A stretch of 64,000 nucleotides of DNA. Source: an uncultured Collinsella sp. Lineage in GTDB: Bacteria; Actinomycetota; Coriobacteriia; Coriobacteriales; Coriobacteriaceae. Of this stretch, positions 41,850 through 50,061 are shown piece after piece. The notes under the pieces were generated by a model. That model searched no databases and was not told where the DNA came from. It saw only the letters and a list, made by a program, of their open reading frames with translations. The position numbers and the translations under genes are program-made. The stretch is taken from positions 52,142-116,141 of the forward strand of contig URRB01000007.1 in assembly GCA_900550195.1 (NCBI GenBank), in the 5' to 3' direction. The first letter of the stretch is position 1; every line of letters starts with the position of its first letter.

Positions 41850-42848
41850 CTACAGCTCAATATCGTTGAGCCATGTCGGTAGCGCGGTCTGCCGGATACC
41901 TGCCGTCTGCAGCTTTTTGGCGAGCATTCCTGCCGAGCGGACCTCGTTCATGGTAAAGCGCAGCAGAGGATAGCCGTAGAGCGACAAGTGCGCCTCGCGC
42001 TGTCGTTCGGCAACGAGCGCCTCGGCGGTGGTGCGTCCGGCCAGCATGGTCTGGTCGGTATATTTGATGAGCCCATCGAGCTCGCCCAGCGTGAGTTCCC
42101 GCGCCTGGCGCTCCCAGGCAAAGTCCGTTCGTATGGGCTTGGCCGAATCGAAGGGGTCCGTCAGCTCGTATTGAAGCCAGTCGGGCGCAAAGCCCGTCTC
42201 GATCATGATGGCTCGGGCGACCGATTCCCCGCCGCTCTCGGCGCGGGCGTCGGCATATCGAAGCGTTGTGAGAGCCGTACGAATCGCGCGACCATTGCGG
42301 GCAGTCACTCGTTGCTCAACGGCCTCCATCAGCTGTTCCGGCGCAAGGCCGAGCTTTGAGATCGCCGAATCGGCAATGGGCATGCCGTCGGCAAAACCAG
42401 TTTGCAGCAGGCAATCTGTGGCCGTTTGGATGGGCGGCGTTACCGATATGCCGGCTCTGCGTATTGCTCCGGCCGGCTCAATCTGGTGTCGCTGAATATG
42501 TGCGCCCGGACGAGCCGACGGCTTTGTCGAGCTGCAGGCATGCACGACATTCAGGTGTCGCCACGAGACCTCGAGCCCCAGCAGACAGGCGGCCGAAAAC
42601 GAGCAGAACGTCCAATCGGGGTGGATGATCGCAAGGGCGCGGAGGATTTCGCAATGGCGTTGCGCTCGGTTGAGTTCATCCCAGCGCGTTTTTCGCGCAA
42701 ACAACCCCGGCATGGGCGAGACAACCGTGCCGCCGGTGCGCCGAAGGAGCGCTTTTCGGATCGCCGTGCTCGGGGGAATCAGACAGCGCCCCTCTTGTTC
42801 GGCTTGAGTGAGCAGTTGGTCGATGAGCTGGTCATTGCAATGTGTCAT
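41850..42848 (-). CDS. AbiEi/DUF559-like protein with endonuclease-fold C-terminus
   Basis: 332 aa. The layout fits the actinobacterial AbiEi-antitoxin-like family: an N-terminal winged-helix region (about 1-60), a middle region with RALAIIHPDWTFCSFSAACLLGLEV, and a C-terminal PD-(D/E)xK-like core. In the core RTDFAW supplies an Asp and GELDGLIKYTDQTML supplies the E-x-D-G-x2-K pattern of Vsr/DUF559 enzymes. A regulatory or nicking role is plausible but unproven. There is no partner toxin next to it. It is flanked by 62-bp palindrome arrays on both sides. Confidence 0.65.
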   Translation of the reverse strand: MTHCNDQLIDQLLTQAEQEGRCLIPPSTAIRKALLRRTGGTVVSPMPGLFARKTRWDELNRAQRHCEILRALAIIHPDWTFCSFSAACLLGLEVSWRHLNVVHACSSTKPSARPGAHIQRHQIEPAGAIRRAGISVTPPIQTATDCLLQTGFADGMPIADSAISKLGLAPEQLMEAVEQRVTARNGRAIRTALTTLRYADARAESGGESVARAIMIETGFAPDWLQYELTDPFDSAKPIRTDFAWERQARELTLGELDGLIKYTDQTMLAGRTTAEALVAERQREAHLSLYGYPLLRFTMNEVRSAGMLAKKLQTAGIRQTALPTWLNDIEL

Positions 42849-43143
42849 GAGCTACCGCCTCCTTTTTGGTAGCAAAAACGTATCAGCCGGAACTTGCCGC
42901 TCAACTGACCAAAAGCTGACCAAAATCTAACCATGCGGGTAGATGGCCTGGTTTTGACGTCATTTTTTGAAGCTGAATCGGTGGGCGGTAATCGGCACCC
43001 GTGAACGGTAGCTAGTTATGAAGCCTTGGTAAGTTTAGGGACGTTTACTTTTTCGAAAAAGAGCAATCTATCTGCTGTTTTGTGTTTCTGGATCGCATAT
43101 TTGAAGGCATGTGATAAGGGCGGCGGATCGTAGTCTGTGCCGG

Positions 43144-43254
43144 CGGAAGCTGTGACCCGGAATTGCCGCTTGGAATGGGACGCGCTTTCCGGATGACATG
43201 CTTGGCGGAAACTACGGCCCAGTTTTTGGCTCCAGAACGGGATACATTTTCCGG
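43144..43254. repeat. 62-bp-period palindrome array C (two units)
   Basis: Units begin at 43144 and 43206, 62 bases apart, with the same GCGGAAGCTGTGACCCGG to GGGACGCGCTTTCCGG arrangement as arrays A and B. The rest of the 530-base gap (42849-43378) is AT-rich with nothing recognised except the palindrome at 43308. Confidence 0.75.
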
Positions 43255-43307
43255 AACGGTCCACGTGCGGGGGTGTACCGCCCCTTTTGCGTGCGCCGCT
43301 TGTCGAA

Positions 43308-43363
43308 TTGCGTTATAGCTAGCTATATTATAGGAAGGTATAATATAGCTAGCTATAACGCAA
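43308..43363. promoter_or_regulatory. Perfect 25-bp inverted repeat ahead of the ATPase gene
   Basis: The left arm TTGCGTTATAGCTAGCTATA (43308-43327, continuing TTATA to 43332) is exactly complementary to 43339-43363; the loop is GGAAGG. Each arm contains TATAGCTAGCTATA, itself a palindrome, and the right arm begins TATAAT. It ends 15 bases before the ATG. It may be an operator/promoter, or a cruciform or RNA hairpin that hides the translation start. Confidence 0.8.
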
Positions 43364-43378
43364 AGGAAGGATGGCCCT

Positions 43379-44758
43379 ATGTTTATCGGAAGAACAGTGG
43401 AAATGTCCGAGCTCAATCGACTGTATGGCACGGGCTCCTTTGAAATGCCTGTGATTTACGGCCGCCGTCGTGTGGGTAAAACGCGCCTTATCACAGAGTT
43501 CATCCAAGGCAAGAAGGCTATTTACTTTCAAGCTCGTCGCACCAATGCGGAGGCAAACCTGCACGGCTTTAGCCAGGCGATACTTGCAGGCTCGGTTGGT
43601 GCTGCAGGCGTGTCGTTTCGTAGTTTTGACGAAGCGTTCGATGCATTGGCCACCATGGCTCGCACGGAACGTTTGGTTGTCGTGATTGACGAGTATCCCT
43701 ATCTCGCCCAATCGAATCCCGAGATCAGCTCGTTGCTGCAAGACAAGATCGATCACCTGTACAAAGAGACCAAGCTCATGCTTATCCTGTGCGGGTCGTC
43801 GCTTTCGTTTATGGAGGAACAGGTGTTGGGCTACGAGAGCCCACTATACGGTAGGCGTACGGCCCAGTTTAAGATCATGCCGCTCGATTTTACGACGACC
43901 CTCGGGTTGTGGCAGAGCATGGGTCGCGAAGACGCTGCAGTTTGCTATGGCATGACGGGTGGCATTCCTGCATATATCGAGAAAGTCGATCCTGCCGCAC
44001 CGCTCAAGGACAACATCAAACGTCTTTTTCTTACTCCTACGGGCTATCTCTTTGAGGAGCCGAGTAACCTGCTATTGCAGGAGTGCCGCAATCCCGAGCA
44101 ATATGATGCGATCGTGCAAGCAATTGCTCAGGGGCGCTCGAAGATCTCGGAGATTGCGAGCTCTACGGGAATCCCTGCGAGCAACGTAAAGAGCTATGTG
44201 GATAAGCTGGCGTCGCTTGGGATTGTCGAGCGCGAGCTGCCCCTAAACGAGACGAGTAATAAGCGAGCCGTGTATCTGCTGAGCGACCAGATGTTTAGGT
44301 TCTGGTACAAGTTTGTTCCGCAGAACATTGGGCTGATTCAAAACGATATGGCTGAGATGGCGTATGAGCGCATTGAGCCACACGTATCGGATTACATGGG
44401 TACGGTCTTTGAGCTTATATGCAGACAATACGTGTACGAACTCGCGCGGGCGGGCCAGCTCGATGTGGTTCCGGCGAGCGTTGGGCGCTGGTGGGGGACG
44501 GATAATCGCACGCATACGCAGGAAGAAATCGACTTGATTGTTGACGATGGCGAGGGCACTGCGCTGTTTGCGGAGTGCAAATGGCGCAATGAACCGGTGG
44601 GCGAAGACGTGCTGCAAAAGCTCGTGCACCGAAGCGAGCTCTTTAGGCGGCAACGAAAAAGCTATGCGCTTTTCTCAAAAAGTGGCTTTACGCAGGGATG
44701 TCGGGATGCCGCAGAGAGTAGGGGAGACGTCAAGCTGATCTCGTTTGCCGAGAAGTGA
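43379..44758 (+). CDS. DUF234/ATPase_2-type P-loop ATPase
   Basis: 459 aa. STAND-like ATPase of the archaeal-ATPase group: MFIGRTVEMSELNRLY, Walker A IYGRRRVGKTRLI (about 26-38), Walker B VVVIDEYPYL (about 99-108), sensor LMLILCGSS (about 135-143). A winged helix follows (ISEIASSTGIPASNVKSYVDKLASLGIV) and then the DUF234 nuclease-like C-terminus with EEIDLIVDDGEGTALFAECKWR, a D...E-x-K pattern suggestive of a PD-(D/E)xK fold. AAGGAAGG lies 8 bases before the ATG. Such ATPases are common in accessory regions; the role is unknown, and regulation by the perfect inverted repeat upstream is likely. Confidence 0.85.
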   Translation: MFIGRTVEMSELNRLYGTGSFEMPVIYGRRRVGKTRLITEFIQGKKAIYFQARRTNAEANLHGFSQAILAGSVGAAGVSFRSFDEAFDALATMARTERLVVVIDEYPYLAQSNPEISSLLQDKIDHLYKETKLMLILCGSSLSFMEEQVLGYESPLYGRRTAQFKIMPLDFTTTLGLWQSMGREDAAVCYGMTGGIPAYIEKVDPAAPLKDNIKRLFLTPTGYLFEEPSNLLLQECRNPEQYDAIVQAIAQGRSKISEIASSTGIPASNVKSYVDKLASLGIVERELPLNETSNKRAVYLLSDQMFRFWYKFVPQNIGLIQNDMAEMAYERIEPHVSDYMGTVFELICRQYVYELARAGQLDVVPASVGRWWGTDNRTHTQEEIDLIVDDGEGTALFAECKWRNEPVGEDVLQKLVHRSELFRRQRKSYALFSKSGFTQGCRDAAESRGDVKLISFAEK

Positions 44759-44839
44759 GGGCGGGATAACGCTGCTCGGGGGTAAAGCCTGTCCTCGAAT
44801 GGCTGGAACGGGGCCCTCTGTTGTCGTACTGGCTGCCAG

Positions 44840-45140
44840 CGGAAATTGCATCCCGGAATGAGCGCTCAGACTGGGACGCACTTTCCGGATCGGCCCTCAA
44901 GAGGAAGATGCGTCCCGGATTCTGGCTCCAGAGTGGGATGCCGTTTCCGGTTGAGGTCTCTGGCGGAAGCTGTATTCCGGAATCGAGCTTCAGAGTGGGA
45001 CGTGCTTTCCCGTCAGGAGCTCAAGTGGAAACTGCGTCCCGGATTCAAGCCTCGGAATGGGACGTGCTTTCCGGATGGGCTTCAAGCGGAAACTGTGTCC
45101 CAGAATCGACATGGCTTCAAGTGGAAAGCGCGTCTTAGAA
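44840..45140. repeat. 62-bp-period palindrome array B
   Basis: Units begin at 44840, 44902, 44964, 45026 and 45087 (steps 62, 62, 62, 61), with a shorter broken unit at 45122. Consensus as in array A; spacers read like GGATCGGCCCTCAAG and GGATGGGCTTCAAG. It lies directly downstream of the ATPase gene, in a 940-base gap that holds no clear protein gene. Confidence 0.85.
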
Positions 45141-45373
45141 TGCCGCGCCGGCGTTTTTGGCGGTCGTGGTTGGAAAGGGGAGCATTGCCTACACACGCGA
45201 CGACGGCATGGCGGTGATCCCCATGGCGGCACTTGGGGCGTAGTGGTTTTGCGGGCGCGCTGTGCTTCCTTTACCGAAAATCCATTTGGTAAACTAGATG
45301 CTCGCGGATAGAATAAAGTTGACGGCAGCCCAAGGGTGATAGCTGGGCAGCGCCGTTGCTTGGTCAAGAGGTC

Positions 45374-45531
45374 AGTGCCTTAATGGCAGCGACTTGTTAT
45401 GCTTCGAATGCTGCTTGAGTGCCTCGGAAAGTTCGATAAGCGCCGTGAAGAGCGAGACCAAAGCAACCAAGAGCTCTACGAGCTCTGATGGGCCCGGGAT
45501 GACCGCTGATTCAAGTCACCGGGCCTAAATC
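45374..45531. other. Possible decayed holin-like mini-ORF facing a hairpin
   Basis: On the minus strand a short frame (45377-45490) encodes ELVELLVALVSLFTALIELS followed by a basic tail, like small holin-like/type I toxin peptides, but no ATG or GTG start precedes it. At 45490-45531 GGCCCGG / CCGGGCC followed by TAAATCTTTTT looks like a plus-strand terminator. The remainder of 45141-45698 shows nothing I recognise. Confidence 0.25.
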
Positions 45532-45698
45532 TTTTTCATGCATTTGAATAGAGCGGGCGACTCTCTTGGGGCGGTCTGCATGGCGTGCGACCGGCGCATG
45601 GCGTTGCACCCCGCTTTTGTGTCCGCACGGGCGCCTATCCTTACGGCAATGTAGCCGCTTATGTAACAAGCGGCAGTTGACGGAGAAAGGCCCTAACC

Positions 45699-46352
45699 GT
45701 GTCAGCTGAAAAGACGCCGTGTATCTCGGCTATCGATACGACGAACTTTGCGCGCCAGATCGTGCTGGACTTTGAGTTTGCGCCGGTGCCAAAGCAGCGC
45801 CAGCGCCGTGGACTGCGCCATGAGATTATCGAGGTCGGCGCCGTCAAGCTCGATTACCACGGCAACGTTATGGGCGAGTTCTCGCAGTTTGTGCAGACAG
45901 AATTTACCGAAGGCGTTGCGTTCCCCGTCCGCGAGCTTACAGGGATATCAGCTGTGGACACCGCGATGGCCGATCCGCTCTACATGGTGATCAAAAGGCT
46001 CGGCGATTGGATCGGTCGCTACTCCGCCCAGATAGTTTGCTGGAGCGGGACGGACCGTCGACAGCTTTTGACTGAGTGCCAGGCAAAACACATCGACCTT
46101 TCCACATTTCCTACGGACTGGGCCGACCTGCAGGCGTTCTACACCTCGATCATGGACGTGGGCAGCCACGGGTGCGTCTCTTTGAGTGATGCGGCGACGT
46201 GGTTTGGCATCGAGTTCGACGAGTCGACGGGCCACGCTCACAGCGCCCTGGCCGATGCGCGCGTGGCCGCCAAGTTGCTCAAGCAGGTGATGAACGGAGA
46301 CTACCACGTGAGCCCGTGCGCCCAGGAGATCCGCCAACGATGGGGGGGATAG
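45699..46352 (+). CDS. DEDDh 3'-5' exonuclease (RNase T / DNA Pol III epsilon family)
   Basis: 217 aa. ExoI motif IVLDFEFAP (D-x-E), then HEIIEVGAVKLD; middle Asp within CWSGTDRRQLL; ExoIII motif HAHSALADARVAAKLL, giving the H-x4-D of the DEDDh class. Free-standing members trim RNA or DNA ends; which is not clear here. GTG 45699 lies 10 bases after GAGAAAGG. It has the GC of the host chromosome, so it likely lies outside the low-GC island that starts 2.2 kb downstream. Confidence 0.85.
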   Translation: MSAEKTPCISAIDTTNFARQIVLDFEFAPVPKQRQRRGLRHEIIEVGAVKLDYHGNVMGEFSQFVQTEFTEGVAFPVRELTGISAVDTAMADPLYMVIKRLGDWIGRYSAQIVCWSGTDRRQLLTECQAKHIDLSTFPTDWADLQAFYTSIMDVGSHGCVSLSDAATWFGIEFDESTGHAHSALADARVAAKLLKQVMNGDYHVSPCAQEIRQRWGG

Positions 46353-46475
46353 GCGAGCGAGCCCAGACGCGCCTCTCCAGCAAGTGCCCCGAGCTGAACG
46401 ACCTGCTGCTGAAGCTGAAGGCGGAGGGGGGTAGGGGCGTTAGCTGTCTGCATGGCGCGTGCCTGTCGCGTATCG

Positions 46476-47747
46476 CTACTCTTCCTGCTGCTTGGCAGGT
46501 AGGATGTAGACGTTCTCGGCGTCCACGGCGATCTGCGTGGGGCGGTTGTAGAGGGTATCGATTTCCTTCACGCTCTGCTTGAACGGCGCAACGTCGGGCG
46601 CCTTTGCCTGATGGAGCTTCTCGAGGAGTTTTACGGATTGCCTGTCGTTGAACTTTCCGATGCTCTCTCCTGCGCCTTCGAGCACCTCGTCGATGAGTGT
46701 ATGGTCGCCAACGGGGGTTTTCGCGATGGCATGCCCTAACAACTTGCCAGCGGATGCAATACCGCCCAGCAACGCCGAATCGACGGTGTCGGCAGCCCCC
46801 GCTTCGAGTGCGTTGTAGCAGTCGGTGTAGAGCTCGCGGTACGCGATCGAGTCAGCCTCAATCTTCGCGGTGGCGTCCGCGAGCTTTGCGGGCTCGAAGT
46901 TCTGAGCGAGCATGGGCTCGAGGAACAGCGAGAATGCGTGGATGTAGGTGGCGAGCTGGCAGTCTTTGAGGTAGTCGAGAACCTTGTCGAGGCGCTTTTC
47001 CATGCTGTCTCGCACCTCGACGAGCCCTTTCTTTTTCAGGTCCGACTGCGCCAGTGAGCGGAAGTGCTCTATGTCCTGCTCGGAGGCGTGCTTGATGTCG
47101 ATTACCTTCATATGGGCGCTGGTCATTTCGATGGCGTTGTTGTAGTAGAGACCGTAGCTGTTGAGGATGTCTGCAAGTGTCTTGAGGTTGCCGCGCATGT
47201 TGGCCTTGTCGCGCTGGCGCATATAGTCGAACATTTCGTCGACGGACTCCTGGATGGAGTCGAGCTTTTGGTTTATCTGCGCGATTGCGGCTGCCATGAA
47301 CAGCGACGTCGGGTCGTAGGGCACTTGCGTGACACTTGTGGCGATGTCACCCTCGACAACGTGGAAGCGAGCCTGCCCAAAGCCATTGGCTGTGTCGCGG
47401 TAGGACCCCATGAGGCCACTGCCGTCCTTGAACGATTGGAGCTTCGACGGGTCAAGCGGATTGCCAAACTTATCGGTTGGCTGGAGCAGCATAGGCACGC
47501 TCACCGTATTGGTGACGGTGCGGAATGTCGAGGGGAGTGAGGCGAGCGCTATGCCGAGCTGGGGTACTCGTTCGAGCGGGAGCTTGATGGCACCGGAGAC
47601 GTCCGCCCGCTCCTGAGTGAGCGCGAGGTGGATTTTGGTGGATGCGAGCTGTTTTGCCACGAGTTCCTCACGGCCGTCGTCCGTCGAGGTTTTGATCTCG
47701 TTGTCTGCCATAGCGTGCTCCCTGTTTGCGTCGATAGTCGTGGACAT
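46476..47747 (-). CDS. Unrecognised 423-aa helical protein
   Basis: No family recognised. The N-terminal 150 residues include LPLERVPQLGIALASLPSTFRTVTN and YRDTANGFGQARFHVVEGDI; the rest is helical and likely coiled-coil (AAAIAQINQKLDSIQESVDEMFDYMRQRDKANMRGNLK). No signal peptide or clear membrane segment. ATG 47747 is chosen (GAGGTGAG 4 bases upstream) over 47777. It is transcribed away from the restriction-modification genes and shares their upstream region, so it may be island cargo. The 123 bases before its stop, toward the exonuclease gene, hold nothing clear. Confidence 0.7.
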   Translation of the reverse strand: MSTTIDANREHAMADNEIKTSTDDGREELVAKQLASTKIHLALTQERADVSGAIKLPLERVPQLGIALASLPSTFRTVTNTVSVPMLLQPTDKFGNPLDPSKLQSFKDGSGLMGSYRDTANGFGQARFHVVEGDIATSVTQVPYDPTSLFMAAAIAQINQKLDSIQESVDEMFDYMRQRDKANMRGNLKTLADILNSYGLYYNNAIEMTSAHMKVIDIKHASEQDIEHFRSLAQSDLKKKGLVEVRDSMEKRLDKVLDYLKDCQLATYIHAFSLFLEPMLAQNFEPAKLADATAKIEADSIAYRELYTDCYNALEAGAADTVDSALLGGIASAGKLLGHAIAKTPVGDHTLIDEVLEGAGESIGKFNDRQSVKLLEKLHQAKAPDVAPFKQSVKEIDTLYNRPTQIAVDAENVYILPAKQQEE

Positions 47748-48005
47748 TATCTCACCTCGGTCAAGCGCCCGATTCAACTGACGGCTAAATCGTTATGAGG
47801 ATGCGGCTCGGCTGCCGCCGGCGTCGAGGGTGGTCCGTTCCGTTGCCATCCCTAGTCGTGGCTGGCTGTGCGTGTGTGGTCGGCGGAAAATGACTTTTCT
47901 GAACTATTCGCTTCGCTAGGGTTGGCGCGTCCGCCGCACTTCAATAGAATTAATCTTCTGTTATTTCGTGTTATTTTTGGTTATTTACAGGAAGCGGTTC
48001 TTGGC

Positions 48006-48983
48006 ATGCAAAACAAACTAGCGCGCATGGATGATGTCGCTGCCTATTTTAACGTTACCCCCGAGACAATCCGCAACTGGATCAAGACCCGTGATTTCCC
48101 CGCGGCAAAGATTGGCCGGCAGTGGAGATTTGACTGGGATGCAGTTAGGGAATGGCGGGATGGCGCGGCTGCTCACACGCGAAAAAAGACTTCTTATAAA
48201 GACTATGTATCCGCCGTCTCGGCCCTCAACGGCAACCGCGAATTCAGGGCAGAGATTAATCGCGACGGTGTTCGCCTAATCAATGGTGATTGCTTGGTCT
48301 CGATGGAGGGTATTGCTGGTGGCAGCGTCGATTTGCTTCTTACCGACCCTCCTTATAATCTTGGGCTTTTTATGCAGGAGCGGGCAACGAACCTTAGGCG
48401 AATGCGCGAAAACTATTTTGGGGCTGCCGGTTGGGACAACCTAGGTGCTGACGACTGGGCCGAGTCAATGGATAGCCTTTTTGGCGAAGCGGCCCGTGTT
48501 GTTCGCAAGGGTGGCGCGCTCATCGTCTTTATGGCCGTTATTAAGCTTGAAACGCTTATTGGATTGGCACAGAAACACGGCTTCTATTACAAGACCACTG
48601 GAACCTGGCATAAGCTAAACCCCATGCCACGCAACATGAACCTTCATTTCATTAATTCAACTGAGTCTTGGGTCTATTTCGTCAATGATGCTAAAACAGG
48701 CACGTTTAACAATGATGGCAAGGCCCTGCATGATTTCTTTGAGTCTCCAGTCACCCCAAAAAGTGAGAAGGAGTTCGGGAAGCATCCGACCCAAAAGCCT
48801 GTTGAGCTGATGGATTACTTCGTCAAAACGCTCACCAACCCTGGCGAAGTCGTTCTCGACCCCTTCATGGGAAGTGGTAGTTCTGGCGTATCTGCAAAGG
48901 GGCTCGGTCGAAAGTTCATCGGAATAGAACTCGACGAAAACTACTTTGATATTGCTATGCAGCGCATGGGAGTTAGCAGTTAA
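48006..48983 (+). CDS. N6-adenine DNA methyltransferase with N-terminal HTH domain
   Basis: 325 aa. Residues about 5-50 form an excisionase-like HTH (RMDDVAAYFNVTPETIRNWIKTRDFPAAKIGRQWRF). Catalytic motif IV DPPYNLG is near residue 111, and SAM motif I (DPFMGSGSSGVSAKGLGRKF, then IGIEL) near 285: the IV-before-I order marks a beta-class N6-adenine/N4-cytosine enzyme, and DPPY favours adenine. ATG 48006 is used; the frame is open from 47868 but that part is AT-rich and promoter-like. Its stop abuts the C5 methyltransferase ATG, opening a five-gene defence operon of lower GC than its surroundings. Confidence 0.9.
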   Translation: MQNKLARMDDVAAYFNVTPETIRNWIKTRDFPAAKIGRQWRFDWDAVREWRDGAAAHTRKKTSYKDYVSAVSALNGNREFRAEINRDGVRLINGDCLVSMEGIAGGSVDLLLTDPPYNLGLFMQERATNLRRMRENYFGAAGWDNLGADDWAESMDSLFGEAARVVRKGGALIVFMAVIKLETLIGLAQKHGFYYKTTGTWHKLNPMPRNMNLHFINSTESWVYFVNDAKTGTFNNDGKALHDFFESPVTPKSEKEFGKHPTQKPVELMDYFVKTLTNPGEVVLDPFMGSGSSGVSAKGLGRKFIGIELDENYFDIAMQRMGVSS

Positions 48984-50048
48984 ATGAAACCTACTGTAAT
49001 CGATTTATTTGCAGGCGTAGGGGGTCTATCTCTTGGTTTTGAGATGGCAGGTTTCGAAGTTGCCTTGGCAAACGAGTTTGACCCTTCTATTGCCGAAGCA
49101 TATAAGCGAAACCGTCCTGACACCAGGATGATTGTGGAAGATATTACCAAACTACCTGTGGACGATACCTTCGGACCTTACGAAGGCAAGGTCACGGCCG
49201 TTATTGGAGGACCTCCTTGTCAGGGGTTTTCGCAGAAGGGCAGCCGGAAAAGTATTAATGATCCGCGCAATTTTCTTTTTCGTTATTACTTCGAGGTTGT
49301 GAAGCGGGTAAAGCCCAAGTACTTCGTAATAGAAAACGTCCCGAATCTCCTTACAACAGAAGGGGGATACTTCAAGGACGAGATAATCGAGCTGTTCAGT
49401 GGTATTGGCTATGCTGTCAGCTGTGGCGTCCTGTGCGCTGCGGATTTCGGCGTGCCACAGGATAGACACCGTACATGCATCCTGGGAAAACTTGGGGCAA
49501 CGGAGCCTATTTCCCTCCCGAAACCTAATGGAGTACACACCACTGTCTGGGACGCTATAAGCGACTTAAGCTACCTCGAATCTGGTGAAGGGTCTGAAGA
49601 GCAGGGATATAGGAATCCCCCACAGAGCGGTTATCAATGTATGCTTCGAGCCGGCTCAAACGAGCTGTGCAATCATATCGCGACGCGCCATAGCAGGGTA
49701 ACGCTTGAAAGGCTCGAAATGATTGCGCCTGAGTGCGGCAAGGAGATGCTGCCGGAGGAACATCATACTAAATCAATCTACAGTGGCACCTGGTGCCGCA
49801 TGAAAAAAGACGGCATCGCCAAGACGATAACTACGCGCTACGATACGCCCTCTTCCGGAGAGTTCACCCATCCGTATCTCAATCGGGCTATCACTACTCG
49901 AGAAGCTGCCAGAATTCAATCCTTCCCTGATACTTTCCACTTCTATGGAAGTAAATCTTCGCAGATGAAGCAGGTCGGCAATGCCGTTCCACCGTTGCTT
50001 GGCAAAGCAATCGCCGAACGTATATTGGACGATATGAAGAATGATTAG
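48984..50048 (+). CDS. C5-cytosine DNA methyltransferase
   Basis: 354 aa. Motif I DLFAGVGGLSLGFEMAGF (6-23), catalytic motif IV GGPPCQGFSQKGSR with nucleophile Cys near 79, motif VI VIENVPNLL near 117, motif VIII-like CILGKL, and motif X QVGNAVPPLLGKAIAERI at the end. It starts directly after the adenine enzyme's stop. Together with the McrB-like and LlaJI-like genes downstream it resembles the LlaJI system, which also has two methyltransferases and two restriction subunits, although both LlaJI methylases are of the C5 type. Confidence 0.95.
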   Translation: MKPTVIDLFAGVGGLSLGFEMAGFEVALANEFDPSIAEAYKRNRPDTRMIVEDITKLPVDDTFGPYEGKVTAVIGGPPCQGFSQKGSRKSINDPRNFLFRYYFEVVKRVKPKYFVIENVPNLLTTEGGYFKDEIIELFSGIGYAVSCGVLCAADFGVPQDRHRTCILGKLGATEPISLPKPNGVHTTVWDAISDLSYLESGEGSEEQGYRNPPQSGYQCMLRAGSNELCNHIATRHSRVTLERLEMIAPECGKEMLPEEHHTKSIYSGTWCRMKKDGIAKTITTRYDTPSSGEFTHPYLNRAITTREAARIQSFPDTFHFYGSKSSQMKQVGNAVPPLLGKAIAERILDDMKND

Positions 50049-50061
50049 ATAGGTAACGCCC

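Noticed and set aside
41552..45140. CRISPR array
   Set aside because: The repeats are regularly spaced but diverged, palindromic along the whole unit, and their spacers of about 13 bases are similar to each other; no cas gene is near.
46199..46582. Plus-strand gene overlapping the exonuclease end
   Set aside because: Alternative frame of the exonuclease gene running into non-coding DNA, without SD or family match.
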